Source of the DNA: Tropicibacter naphthalenivorans
Lineage (GTDB): Bacteria; Pseudomonadota; Alphaproteobacteria; Rhodobacterales; Rhodobacteraceae
Length of the DNA: 64,000 bases
Direction of reading: 5' to 3'
NCBI RefSeq assembly: GCF_900176475.1
Contig: NZ_FWXX01000004.1
Location: 248,001 to 312,000, forward strand
The notes beneath the pieces were generated by a model. That model did not search any database. It was not told where the DNA came from and worked only from the letters and a program-made list of their open reading frames with translations. Positions 36,453 to 44,689 of this stretch are shown here, one piece after another (positions within the stretch are counted from its first letter, which is position 1; every line of letters begins with the position of its first letter). Both the position numbers and the translations under genes were made by a program.

Positions 36453-37514
36453 ATGGATATCGTCCCGCTTATCGACCGCATCGGCGAAAGCCCAACCGCC
36501 GCGCTGTTCGGCCTGATCACCGGGGTGATCTTTGGCGTGGCGGCGCAGCGCTCGCGCTTTTGCCTGCGGGCGGCGACGGTGGAATTCGCGCGTGGGATGA
36601 TGCGCGACAAGGTGGCCGTCTGGCTGCTGACCTTTTCGACCGCCGTGGTCTGGGTGCAAGGCGCGCAGATGCTGGGGCTGATCGACACCGGCGAGGCGCG
36701 CATGATGGCCGTCCCCGGCAGCTGGTCCGGCGCGATCATCGGCGGGCTGTTGTTCGGCATGGGCATGGTGCTGGCGCGCGGCTGTTCGGGGCGCTTGCTG
36801 GTGCTGGCGGCAACCGGGAACCTGCGGTCGGTCGTTTCGGGCCTGATCTTTGCCGTGGTCGCGCAAATGAGCCTGACCGGTTGGCTCTCGCCGATCCGCG
36901 ATTACTTGGCCGCGTTGTGGATCACCTCTGGCGGGCGCAACATGAACCTGCTGACCACCGTCGGCCTGCCGCAAAGCACCGGCCTAGTGATCGGGCTGTT
37001 GATCGCCCTGATCGCGCTGGAACTCAGCCGCCGCAACAGGATCGGCTTTGGCCGCTTGGTCTTTGCCTCCGGCGTGGGCTTTGCCGCCGCTGTGGGCTAT
37101 GGGCTGACCTTTGCGCTGGCGCAATCGGCGTTCGAGCCCGTGCAGGTCGAAAGCCTGACCTTTACCGGACCGTCCGCCAACACCTTGATGTTCTTTCTGG
37201 ATCGCAACGCGGTGCTGGAGTTTGACATCGGCCTTGTGCCCGGCGTGGTGCTGGGGTCGTTCCTTGCCGCGCTGGTGACCAAAGAGCTGAAATTCCAAGG
37301 GTTTGAGGGCCCCACCCCCATGCGCAACGCCATGATCGGCGCGGTGATGATGGGGTTTGGCGGGATGCTGGCGGGCGGCTGTGCCATTGGCGCGGGGGTG
37401 TCCGGAGGGTCGATCTTTGCCGGGACCGCGTGGCTGGCGCTGTTCTGCATGTGGGTCGGCGGCATGGCCATGGACGTTGTGATGGGCGGGCGTGGCCAGC
37501 CCGCCACCGTCTGA
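36453..37514 (+). CDS. YeeE/YedE family permease (TsuA-like thiosulfate/sulfur transporter)
   Basis: The 353-aa inner-membrane protein has about ten helices in two YeeE/YedE repeats. Three helix-embedded cysteines stand out: SRFCLRAA near residue 35, RGCSGRLL near residue 110 and GGCAIGAG near residue 310. TsuA of Spirochaeta thermophila relays thiosulfate through three conserved cysteines, so a sulfur-compound import role is likely. A TusA/YeeD partner, often adjacent, is not seen here. GGAGG lies six bases before the ATG. It is divergent from the cupin gene and convergent with the ABC permease, 2 bp apart. Confidence 0.87.
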   Translation: MDIVPLIDRIGESPTAALFGLITGVIFGVAAQRSRFCLRAATVEFARGMMRDKVAVWLLTFSTAVVWVQGAQMLGLIDTGEARMMAVPGSWSGAIIGGLLFGMGMVLARGCSGRLLVLAATGNLRSVVSGLIFAVVAQMSLTGWLSPIRDYLAALWITSGGRNMNLLTTVGLPQSTGLVIGLLIALIALELSRRNRIGFGRLVFASGVGFAAAVGYGLTFALAQSAFEPVQVESLTFTGPSANTLMFFLDRNAVLEFDIGLVPGVVLGSFLAALVTKELKFQGFEGPTPMRNAMIGAVMMGFGGMLAGGCAIGAGVSGGSIFAGTAWLALFCMWVGGMAMDVVMGGRGQPATV

Positions 37515-37516
37515 CC

Positions 37517-38278
37517 CTAGGACCGGATGCGCCACCCGGTTCTAAAGATCCACCACACGACCCCCAGACAGATCGCCATGAACGCCGCGATGGCCAAAAG
37601 GCTGGCGGCAATCGGCACGTCCGCCATGCCAAAGAACGCCCAGCGAAAGCCGGAAATCAGGTAGACCACCGGGTTGAGCAAGGCGATCGTCTGCCAGAAC
37701 GGCGGCAGCATAGAGATCGAATAAAACGACCCGCCCAGAAAAATCAGCGGCGTCACGATCAAGAGCGGCACCAGCTGCAATTGCTCGAAATTCTTGGCCC
37801 AGATGCCGATGATAAAGCCGAACAGCGCAAAGCTGACCCCCGTCATGACCATGAACGCCATCATCGCCGCCGGGTGCTGGATCGTCAGATCGACGAACAG
37901 GAACGACGTGCCAAGGATCACTATCCCGATGAACAGCGCCTTGGTCGCCGCCGCCCCGACGAAACCGATGACGATTTCGAAAAAGTTAATCGGGGCAGAG
38001 AGCAGTTCATAAATGGTGCCGGTGAATTTCGGAAAGAAGATGCCGAAAGAGCCGTTGGAAATAGCCTGCGTGATGACGCTGAGCATGATCAGCCCCGGCA
38101 CGATGAACGCGCCATAGCTGACGCCCTCGACCTCGTCGATCCGGCTGCCAATGGCCGCGCCAAAGACCACGAAATACAGCGAGGTCGAGATCACCGGAGA
38201 CAGGAAGCTTTGCATGAGCGTGCGGAAAAACCGCATCATTTCATGACTGTAGATAGAACCAATGGCGGGCCAGTTCAT
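37517..38278 (-). CDS. ABC-2 type transporter permease (YadH-like)
   Basis: The 253-aa membrane protein has six helices and the ABC-2 pattern: an N-terminal amphipathic segment (IGSIYSHEMMRFFRTLMQSFLSPVISTSLYFVVFG), a re-entrant central part (FTGTIYELLSAPINFFEIV) and the C-terminal LNPVVYLISGFRWAFFG motif. Size and partner match the YadGH/Drr type of two-gene exporter. Its ATG overlaps the stop of the ATPase gene by 4 bases. Exported substrate unknown. Confidence 0.9.
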   Translation of the reverse strand: MNWPAIGSIYSHEMMRFFRTLMQSFLSPVISTSLYFVVFGAAIGSRIDEVEGVSYGAFIVPGLIMLSVITQAISNGSFGIFFPKFTGTIYELLSAPINFFEIVIGFVGAAATKALFIGIVILGTSFLFVDLTIQHPAAMMAFMVMTGVSFALFGFIIGIWAKNFEQLQLVPLLIVTPLIFLGGSFYSISMLPPFWQTIALLNPVVYLISGFRWAFFGMADVPIAASLLAIAAFMAICLGVVWWIFRTGWRIRS

Positions 38279-39204
38279 GCGGCGTCCTCCTGTTGGGCAA
38301 CGAGGCCCACGAAAATATCTTCGAGCGAGTTCTGCGCGGTGGACACGTCGCGCACATGCAGCCCCGCTTCGGACAGGTCGGCCATGAGGCGGCCAATGCC
38401 GGTGCGCTCGGCGCGGGTGTCATAGGTGTAGATCAACCCGCCGTCCTCGGCGCGGATCAGCGCGTATTCGTTAAGGCTGGAGGGGATGGCGTCGATGGGA
38501 TCGGTCAGCTCGATCCGCAGGGTCTTTTGCCCCATCCGCTGCATCAGCGATGCTTTTTCCTCGACCAGCAGGATTTGCCCCTTGTTGATGACGCCCACGC
38601 GGTCGGCGATGGCCTCGGCCTCTTCGATGTAATGGGTGGTCAGGATGATGGTCACGCCGTCGCGCTTCATCTCGGCCACCACGTCCCACATGTCGCGGCG
38701 CAGTTCCACGTCAACGCCTGCGGTCGGCTCGTCCAGAAACAGCACGCGCGGCTCATGCGCGAGCGCCTTGGCGATCAGCACGCGGCGCTTCATCCCGCCG
38801 GACAGTTCGCGCACGGAATTGTCGCGTTTGTCCCACAGCGACAACTGCCGCAAGATGCGTTCAATCAACGCGTCATCGCGTTTGAGGCCGAACAATCCTC
38901 GCGAGAATTCCACCGTACTGCGAACCTTGGCAAAGGGTTCGAGGTTGATCTCTTGCGGCACCAATCCAACAAGAGCGCGCGCCTTGCGATAGTCGCGCAC
39001 CACGTCGTGCCCGCCCACTTGGATCAGACCGGACGTCGGCTGTGTGATCCCGCAAATCGCTGAAATCAAGGTAGTTTTCCCAGCGCCATTGGGACCAAGC
39101 AGCGCGAGGATCTCGCCTTGTTCAATGCTGAGGTTGACCCCGCGCAGCGCCTCAAAGCCGCCCTCGTAGGACTTGCGCGCATCTGTGATCTGGACCATCG
39201 CCAT
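38275..39204 (-). CDS. ABC-2 type transporter ATP-binding protein (YadG-like)
   Basis: The 309-aa ATPase has Walker A LGPNGAGKTT near residue 37, the signature LSGGMKRRVLIAKAL near residue 134, Walker B RVLFLDEPTAGVD near residue 154 and the switch His in LTTHYIEEA near residue 187. The C-terminal 80 residues are the extra domain usual in YadG/DrrA-type proteins. The start MAMVQITD is chosen because AGGAGG lies six bases upstream. It pairs with the following permease, 4-base overlap. Confidence 0.93.
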   Translation of the reverse strand: MAMVQITDARKSYEGGFEALRGVNLSIEQGEILALLGPNGAGKTTLISAICGITQPTSGLIQVGGHDVVRDYRKARALVGLVPQEINLEPFAKVRSTVEFSRGLFGLKRDDALIERILRQLSLWDKRDNSVRELSGGMKRRVLIAKALAHEPRVLFLDEPTAGVDVELRRDMWDVVAEMKRDGVTIILTTHYIEEAEAIADRVGVINKGQILLVEEKASLMQRMGQKTLRIELTDPIDAIPSSLNEYALIRAEDGGLIYTYDTRAERTGIGRLMADLSEAGLHVRDVSTAQNSLEDIFVGLVAQQEDAA

Positions 39205-39311
39205 GGGGTGCCTCCTGTTTTGCGTATTGGCGAACGTAGACCTCTTACGCGCGAGAGCAATCCAACATTTTTGCACAACGCTTATACATTTTGCGATGTC
39301 GCTTTTAGAAG

Positions 39312-39337
39312 GTTAACGCCTGATATGAGGCGCTAAC
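39312..39337. promoter_or_regulatory. Near-perfect palindrome upstream of EamA gene, possible operator
   Basis: GTTAaCGCCT, six bases, AGGCGcTAAC: ten-base arms with a single mismatch, ending 8 bp before the EamA start codon. It lies in the divergent region between the ABC and EamA genes. No ribosome site is visible between the palindrome and the ATG. Confidence 0.5.
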
Positions 39338-39345
39338 ACAAGCCA

Positions 39346-40320
39346 ATGACTGACAATTTGGACCGGCCTGGATTGGGCATTTTCTTTATTTGTGTCGGGG
39401 TCATTGCGATTTCGGCCAACGATATGATGATCAAGCTGCTGTCTGGCGGCTATCCTTTACATCAGATGATTTTTGCGCGTTCCGCAATCGGGATGCTCTT
39501 TACCTTTGGCTTTGTCATGTACGAAGGCGGCCCTCGCATCCTGCGCACCCGGCATTTGGGGTTTCACGCGCTGCGGGGCGTTTTCGTTGTGATGGCCAAT
39601 ATGAGCTTTTACGCGGCGGTGGCGGTGATGCCCCTTGGCCAAGCGACGGCGCTGTTCTTTGTCGCGCCGCTGCTGATCACCGTTCTGGCGATCCCGATCT
39701 TGGGCGAGCCTGTGGGGCCATTGCGCCTGGGCGCGGTGGTGGTGGGCTTTACAGGCGTGCTGGTGATGCAGCAGCCGTGGAAAGCCGACGTCGAGGTGTC
39801 ACGCCTGACCTTGCTGCTGCCGGTGATCGGCGCGGGCTTTTATGCGTTGATGCAGGTGATGACCCGCAAACTGGGGGTCACGACGCGGGCCTCGGCGATG
39901 GCGGTCTACACCCAAGGAACATTCTTGCTGGTGTCGGTGGCGTTTTTCCTCATCGCAGGCGACGGGCGGTTTGCCGAAGGGGTGCAAAACGAAAGCCTCA
40001 AATTCCTGCTGCGCGCGTGGATTTGGCCCGCGCCCGAAGACTGGATCGTGTTGATCGGACTGGGCACCACATCGGGGCTCATAGGCTACTGCCTGAGCGC
40101 GGCATACCGCACAGCCAACGCCGCCACGGTGGCACCTTTCGAGTACATCGGCCTGCCACTGGCGATCCTGTGGGGCTGGGTGATGTTCGGAGAATGGCCG
40201 AGCCTTGCGACGTGGATTGGCTGCGCGCTGATCATCGGCGCGGGCCTGTTCGTCTTTGTGCGAGAGCAGCAGAAACAGCGCCCCCTGCCCGGTCGACGGG
40301 CAAGATGGGGACGCCGCTAA
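39346..40320 (+). CDS. EamA/DMT-family transporter
   Basis: The 324-aa inner-membrane protein has ten helices in two EamA repeats. Family features include FFICVGVIAISANDMMIKLLSGGYPLHQMIFARSAIG in the first helices, ALRGVFVVMANMSFYAAVAVMPLGQATALFFVAPL, and VAPFEYIGLPLAILWGWVMFGEWPS in the last repeat. It is a paralogue type of the protein at 3.8 kb but not a close copy. The start is weak: no clear Shine-Dalgarno precedes the ATG, and a palindrome occupies that region. Substrate unknown. It is convergent with hemE across a paired-hairpin element. Confidence 0.87.
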   Translation: MTDNLDRPGLGIFFICVGVIAISANDMMIKLLSGGYPLHQMIFARSAIGMLFTFGFVMYEGGPRILRTRHLGFHALRGVFVVMANMSFYAAVAVMPLGQATALFFVAPLLITVLAIPILGEPVGPLRLGAVVVGFTGVLVMQQPWKADVEVSRLTLLLPVIGAGFYALMQVMTRKLGVTTRASAMAVYTQGTFLLVSVAFFLIAGDGRFAEGVQNESLKFLLRAWIWPAPEDWIVLIGLGTTSGLIGYCLSAAYRTANAATVAPFEYIGLPLAILWGWVMFGEWPSLATWIGCALIIGAGLFVFVREQQKQRPLPGRRARWGRR

Positions 40321-40333
40321 AGGCCGGGCGACC

Positions 40334-40378
40334 AAAAGTTTTTCAAAACTTTTGCAAATTCCTTCCTCAAGGAATTTG
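40334..40378. terminator. Two adjacent AT-rich hairpins between EamA and hemE
   Basis: AAAAGTTTT/AAAACTTTT (40334-40342, 40345-40353) is followed directly by CAAATTCCTT/AAGGAATTTG (40355-40364, 40369-40378). Both are perfect stems. The element sits between convergent stops and is far more AT-rich than its surroundings, so it may end transcription from both sides and may be a repeated intergenic unit. Confidence 0.6.
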
Positions 40379-40389
40379 GCCCGCCTGCC

Positions 40390-41418
40390 TTAACCGTTTC
40401 GGATCGTGTCGATCATCAGCTGCACGTTCTCGGGGTCGGCATCCGGCGTAATGCCGTGCCCGAGGTTAAAGATATGCGGCCCCTTCGAAAACGCTTTGAC
40501 CACGCGGCGCGTCTCGTCGATCAGGTCCTGCCCGCCCGTCACCATGTGAGAACTCTTGAGGTTGCCCTGAACGCAACCATCGACCTGCACATGTTCCGCC
40601 GCCCATTCCGGCGTCACGCTGTCATCCACCGCGACGCAATCCGCTCCGGTTGCCTTGTGGAACCCGATGTATTTGTCCCCTGCCTGACGCGGGAAGGCGA
40701 TCACGGGCAGGTCAGGAAAGCGCGATTTAAGCTCGCTGGTGATGATCCGCGCCGGTTCCAGCGCGTAGCGGTCGAAATCCTCGCCCTGCAAAGACCCCGC
40801 CCAGCTGTCGAAAATCTTGACCACCTCGGCGCCCGCTTTGACCTGCTCGGACAGGTAGTCGATGGTCGACTCGGTCAGACGGTCAATGATCTTTTCGAAC
40901 AGCGCGCGATTCTCGGCCTTGAGCGCGTGCGCCGGGCCTTGATCCGGGGTGCCGCGCCCGGCGATCATATAGGTCGCCACGGTCCAGGGCGCGCCCGCGA
41001 AACCGATCAACGTCGTCTCGGAGGGCAGTTCCTTGGACAGGCGGCGCACGGTTTCATAGACCGGGTTCAGCGTGTCGTGGATTATCTCGCCCTGCCCCAG
41101 CTTGTCGAACTCGGCATCGGTGGTGATGGTGGACAGGCGCGGACCTTCGCCCGTCACAAACCACAAATCCGCCCCCAGCGCCTGCGGCAGCAGCAGGATG
41201 TCGGCAAAAAGGATCGCCGCGTCAAAGCCATAGCGGCGGATCGGCTGCAAGGTCACCTCGGTCGCCAGCTCAGGATTATAGCACAGCGACAGGAAGTCCC
41301 CGGCCTCGGCGCGCGTCGCCTTGTACTCGGGCAGGTAGCGGCCCGCTTGGCGCATCATCCAGATCGGCGGCGTCGGCAGGGTTTCCCCGGCAAGGGCGCG
41401 TAGAATTTTCTTGGTCAT
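40390..41418 (-). CDS. hemE: Uroporphyrinogen decarboxylase
   Basis: HemE decarboxylates the four acetate side chains of uroporphyrinogen III to give coproporphyrinogen III. The 342-aa protein has the N-terminal signature [16 protein letters not shown] at about residues 19-34 with the substrate-binding Arg pair, [10 protein letters not shown] near residue 73, [18 protein letters not shown] near residue 140 and the C-terminal [16 protein letters not shown] segment. It is divergent from hemC with a 102-bp gap. HemC and HemE act two steps apart in tetrapyrrole synthesis, and HemF follows them at 51 kb. Confidence 0.97.
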   Translation of the reverse strand: MTKKILRALAGETLPTPPIWMMRQAGRYLPEYKATRAEAGDFLSLCYNPELATEVTLQPIRRYGFDAAILFADILLLPQALGADLWFVTGEGPRLSTITTDAEFDKLGQGEIIHDTLNPVYETVRRLSKELPSETTLIGFAGAPWTVATYMIAGRGTPDQGPAHALKAENRALFEKIIDRLTESTIDYLSEQVKAGAEVVKIFDSWAGSLQGEDFDRYALEPARIITSELKSRFPDLPVIAFPRQAGDKYIGFHKATGADCVAVDDSVTPEWAAEHVQVDGCVQGNLKSSHMVTGGQDLIDETRRVVKAFSKGPHIFNLGHGITPDADPENVQLMIDTIRNG

Positions 41419-41520
41419 CGGGACCTCCCTCTTGGTCTGTGTGCCAATCTGGCCTCTGGCGGCAATATGTCAAAACGCAAGCCATTGCCAGTGACCATGC
41501 CGCCGCATAAACCTGCGGGC

Positions 41521-42480
41521 ATGACGCTAGACCTTCCCACCCCCGCCTCGCCCCTCAAAATCGGCACCCGTGGCTCGCCGCTTGCGCTGGCGCAGGCCTA
41601 TGAGACGCGTGGCCGTCTGGCCGCCGCGTTCGAGCTGCCGGAAACTGCCTTTGAGATCGTTGTCATCAAGACCACCGGCGATGATCGCGCGATGATCCAG
41701 GCGGATCGCCCGCTCAAGGAAATCGGCAACAAGGGGCTGTTCACCAAGGAAATCGAGGAAGCGATGCTGGATGGCCGCATCGACATCGCCGTCCACTCGA
41801 TGAAGGACATGCCCGTCGCGCAGCCCGAAGGTCTGCTGCTGGACACCTATCTGCCGCGCGAAGACACCCGCGACGCCTTTATCTGCCATGATTACAAGAC
41901 GATCCACGATCTGCCGCAGGGCGCGGTTGTTGGCACCTCATCCTTGCGTCGCCGCGCGCAGCTGCTGTTCCGGCGCCCCGATCTGCAAGTGGTCGAGTTT
42001 CGCGGCAACGTGCAGACCCGCCTGAAAAAGCTGTCCGAAGGGGTGGCGACCGCGACCTTCCTCGCCTGCGCCGGTCTGCGCCGGATGGACATGATGGACG
42101 TGGCGAACCAGCCCATCGCGCCCGAAGACATGCTGCCCGCCGTGGCCCAGGGCGCGATCGGCATTGAGCGCCGCGCCGATGATGCCCGCGCCGAGCGGAT
42201 GCTGGCGGCGATTCACGATGTGCCCACCGGCCAGCGTCTGGCGGCCGAGCGTGCGTTTTTGGAGGCTTTGGATGGCTCCTGCGAGACGCCGATTGCCGCC
42301 TTGGCAGAGCTGGATGGCGACAGCCTGCACCTGCGCGGTGAGATCCTCAAGCCCGACGGGTCCGAGGCGCACGCCGCCGAGATCAGCGGCTTGATCGTCG
42401 AAGGCCCGGACATGGGCCGCGCCCTCGCCGCGCAACTGCTGAGCGTGGCGGGCGAAGGCTTTTTCGAGTGGCGGGATTAA
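41521..42480 (+). CDS. hemC: Porphobilinogen deaminase (hydroxymethylbilane synthase)
   Basis: HemC condenses four porphobilinogens into hydroxymethylbilane on a covalent dipyrromethane cofactor. The 319-aa protein has LKIGTRGSPLALAQA at about residues 12-26, DIAVHSMKDMP with the catalytic Asp near residue 89, GTSSLRRRAQLL near 138 and the cofactor Cys at C254 in DGSCETPIAAL. The start MTLDLPTPASP is preferred over an upstream one 18 codons away because it gives the usual N-terminus. It is divergent from hemE. Confidence 0.97.
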   Translation: MTLDLPTPASPLKIGTRGSPLALAQAYETRGRLAAAFELPETAFEIVVIKTTGDDRAMIQADRPLKEIGNKGLFTKEIEEAMLDGRIDIAVHSMKDMPVAQPEGLLLDTYLPREDTRDAFICHDYKTIHDLPQGAVVGTSSLRRRAQLLFRRPDLQVVEFRGNVQTRLKKLSEGVATATFLACAGLRRMDMMDVANQPIAPEDMLPAVAQGAIGIERRADDARAERMLAAIHDVPTGQRLAAERAFLEALDGSCETPIAALAELDGDSLHLRGEILKPDGSEAHAAEISGLIVEGPDMGRALAAQLLSVAGEGFFEWRD

Positions 42481-42498
42481 CCCCCGCCGCCTCGCGCG

Positions 42499-43482
42499 TT
42501 AACGCACCTTAAGAACGATCTTGCCGATGTGGCCCGAGCTTTCCATGCGTGCATGGGCTTGGGCCGCGTCGTCCATCGCGAATTCGCTGTCCATCACCGG
42601 CGCGATTTGCCCCGCATCCAGCAGCGGCCAGACCTGTTCGCGCAGAGCATCGGCAATGCGCGCCTTGGCCAGATCGTTTTGCGGGCGCAGGGTGCTGCCG
42701 GTGATCGTCAGGCGGCGCGTCATGACTTGGGCAAAGTTCAGCGCCACCTTCGGTCCTTGCAGGAACGCAATCTGCACAAGCCGCCCATCATCGGCCAAAG
42801 CCTTGATGTTGCGGGGAATATAGTCACCGCCGACCATGTCGAGGATCAGGTTCGCCCCACCTTCGGCGCGCAGCACCTCGACGAAGTCTTCATCGCGGTA
42901 GTTGATCGCGCGCTCGGCCCCGAGGTCGACACAAGCGGCGCATTTCTCATCCGAGCCCGCCGTCACAAACACCCGCGCGCCGAAATGTTTCGCCAGCTGG
43001 ATCGCGGTCGTGCCGATGCCGCTGGACCCGCCGTGGATCAAGAACCGCTCGCCCGCTTGCAGCCCGCCGCGCTGAAAGACGTTTGAATAAACGGTAAAGA
43101 AGGTCTCGGGCAGGCAAGCGGCCTCTTTCAGGCCCATGCCAGTGGGGACGGGCAGGCAATGCGCCGCCGGAGTCGCCACATATTCGGCGTAGCCGCCGCC
43201 GGGCAGCAGGGCGCAGACCTCATCGCCGACCTTGGGCCAGGCCACGTCCGGACCAACGGCGGACACGACGCCCGAGGCCTCGAGCCCCGGCAGATCGGAG
43301 GCACCGGGGGGCGGCGCGTAGCTGCCCGCGCGCTGCAAGGCATCGGGGCGGTTCACCCCGGCGTAAGCGACCTGGATCACCACCTGCCCGGCACCCGGCG
43401 TCGGCACGGGGCGCGCGCACGGCTGTAGCACGTCCGGCCCGCCCGCTTCGGTGATTTCGATTGCGCGCATCTGGTCTGTCAT
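42499..43482 (-). CDS. NAD(P)H-quinone oxidoreductase, PIG3/QOR family
   Basis: The 327-aa protein is a zinc-independent medium-chain reductase. It begins MRAIEITEAGGPDVLQ (after MTDQ), has an N-terminal GroES-like domain and a Rossmann domain with the NADPH site FLIHGGSSGIGTTAIQLAKHFGARVFVTAGS near residue 145. No zinc-ligand Cys cluster is present. PIG3-type members reduce quinones in one-electron steps. It lies 52 bp downstream of the COQ9 gene on the same strand, a suggestive quinone-related pairing, and is convergent with hemC. Confidence 0.9.
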   Translation of the reverse strand: MTDQMRAIEITEAGGPDVLQPCARPVPTPGAGQVVIQVAYAGVNRPDALQRAGSYAPPPGASDLPGLEASGVVSAVGPDVAWPKVGDEVCALLPGGGYAEYVATPAAHCLPVPTGMGLKEAACLPETFFTVYSNVFQRGGLQAGERFLIHGGSSGIGTTAIQLAKHFGARVFVTAGSDEKCAACVDLGAERAINYRDEDFVEVLRAEGGANLILDMVGGDYIPRNIKALADDGRLVQIAFLQGPKVALNFAQVMTRRLTITGSTLRPQNDLAKARIADALREQVWPLLDAGQIAPVMDSEFAMDDAAQAHARMESSGHIGKIVLKVR

Positions 43483-43534
43483 CTTGGCCTCCTGTTTGGG
43501 CCATTGCTAACAGGACGACGCGGCGGCGCAAGGC

Positions 43535-44209
43535 TTAGTGGCCGACGCCCCCCGGCAGGTCATCGGCACGGCGCGGCGCGCTGACGCGGGACAAAACCGC
43601 CATCGGCCCCGCCAAGACGGTGGACAACAGGCGGTTTTCGCGCACCCCCGCCTTGACCTTTTCAAAGCGCATGACGTCCTCGATCCGCCGATCCAAGAAT
43701 TCCCAAGTGGCGTCATTGCCCAGCGAATCATCGCCCAACCAGTAGAGCACCGTCGACGAATAGACCGCCGACAGCGTCGCGCGCTTCGTGTACCAATTGA
43801 TGTCGTCCGAGGTGTCGCCCAGCGCGGTCCAGATCGCATCCGCCGTGCCCCAGATCAGCTTGGCCCCGTCACCCGCATACAGCGGCAAGGCGAACAGGGT
43901 TGTCCCCCGGCGCACCGCCTCGCGATCCTCGGCGGCCTCGATCCGGGCGCGCACGGCAAAGATCACCTTGTCGCGAAACCGCATCTCGGACAGGTCCGCC
44001 GCGTTGATCTTGCGCAACATTTCGGCGTCGCCCTGCTTGTGATAGGCAATCGCCAGATCCACCGCGCCGCGCGGGAACAGCCCGCGAGCCACCACCGGAT
44101 CGACCTCGGCGTCGGCCACCGCCGCGTTAAAGGTCGTCTCGGTCCAGCCGTCAAAGGCCACGTGCATCAGGGCCGCGTCCAGCAGCCGATCGGAAAGGGT
44201 GTCGGTCAT
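43535..44209 (-). CDS. COQ9 family protein (ubiquinone biosynthesis)
   Basis: COQ9 binds lipids and supports the hydroxylation steps of ubiquinone synthesis in mitochondria and alphaproteobacteria. The 224-aa protein starts MTDTLSDRLLDAALMHVAFDGWTETTFNAAVADAEV, a TetR-like N-terminal three-helix region, and continues with the COQ9 domain: YHKQGDAEMLRK, LPLYAGDGAKLIWGTADAIWTALGDTSDDINWYTKRATLSAVYSSTVLYWLGD. The start is chosen by AAAGGAG seven bases upstream; an ATG 12 codons earlier lacks one. It is divergent from rpsU, and the quinone oxidoreductase gene follows. Confidence 0.93.
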   Translation of the reverse strand: MTDTLSDRLLDAALMHVAFDGWTETTFNAAVADAEVDPVVARGLFPRGAVDLAIAYHKQGDAEMLRKINAADLSEMRFRDKVIFAVRARIEAAEDREAVRRGTTLFALPLYAGDGAKLIWGTADAIWTALGDTSDDINWYTKRATLSAVYSSTVLYWLGDDSLGNDATWEFLDRRIEDVMRFEKVKAGVRENRLLSTVLAGPMAVLSRVSAPRRADDLPGGVGH

Positions 44210-44302
44210 GGTTGGCTCCTTTTGGTTGGCCATCACACTGGACATATAGGGCGAGGCTTGCTATAGGGCCACCTCCTGCAATTCCTTGCAACTCTAGACT
44301 AG

Positions 44303-44320
44303 AAAGGTGGTGACAACCAC
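44303..44320 (+). promoter_or_regulatory. Stem-loop at the rpsU ribosome binding site
   Basis: GTGGT (44307-44311) and ACCAC (44316-44320) pair around GACA directly against the ATG, next to and partly including AAAGG. The stem could hold the initiation region closed. Confidence 0.45.
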
Positions 44321-44527
44321 ATGCAGGTTAGTGTTCGCGACAACAACGTCGATCAGGCGCTCCGTGCCCTGAAGAAAAAGCTCCAGCGCGAAGGCGTTTT
44401 CCGTGAAATGAAGCTCAAGCAGCATTTCGAGAAGCCGTCCGAGAAAAAAGCGCGCGAGAAGGCCGAAGCAATTCGCCGTGCCCGCAAGCTGGCTCGTAAA
44501 AAAGCCCAGCGCGAAGGTATGCTCTAA
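44321..44527 (+). CDS. rpsU: 30S ribosomal protein S21
   Basis: S21 helps mRNA binding to the small subunit near the anti-Shine-Dalgarno region. The 68-aa basic protein [34 protein letters not shown] has the family length and motif, followed by the long Lys/Arg helix ([26 protein letters not shown]). It is monocistronic with a strong terminator. A small stem-loop abuts the ATG. It is divergent from COQ9. Confidence 0.98.
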   Translation: MQVSVRDNNVDQALRALKKKLQREGVFREMKLKQHFEKPSEKKAREKAEAIRRARKLARKKAQREGML

Positions 44528-44556
44528 GCGACGTTCGAACGCTTTATGACATTCAG

Positions 44557-44590
44557 AAAACCCCTGCGTTCCGCGCGGGGGTTTTTATTT
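44557..44590 (+). terminator. Intrinsic terminator of rpsU
   Basis: AAAACCCC, an inner GC part (TGCG/CGCG) and GGGGTTTT, continued by TATTTT, lie 30 bp after the rpsU stop. Confidence 0.88.
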
Positions 44591-44689
44591 TGCGCCTCCT
44601 TTGGCGACGTTAGGGCATGGAATGCCAGCCTTGCCCGGAAAGGTTTAGATCGGTTTAATCGCGGCAACTTAACGCGTTGGACTTTTCCT

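Noticed and set aside
41419..41520. Possible FnrL or CrtJ/PpsR sites between hemE and hemC
   Set aside because: No TTGAT-N4-ATCAA or TGT-N12-ACA palindrome is present; TGTGTGCC is only a chance half-match.
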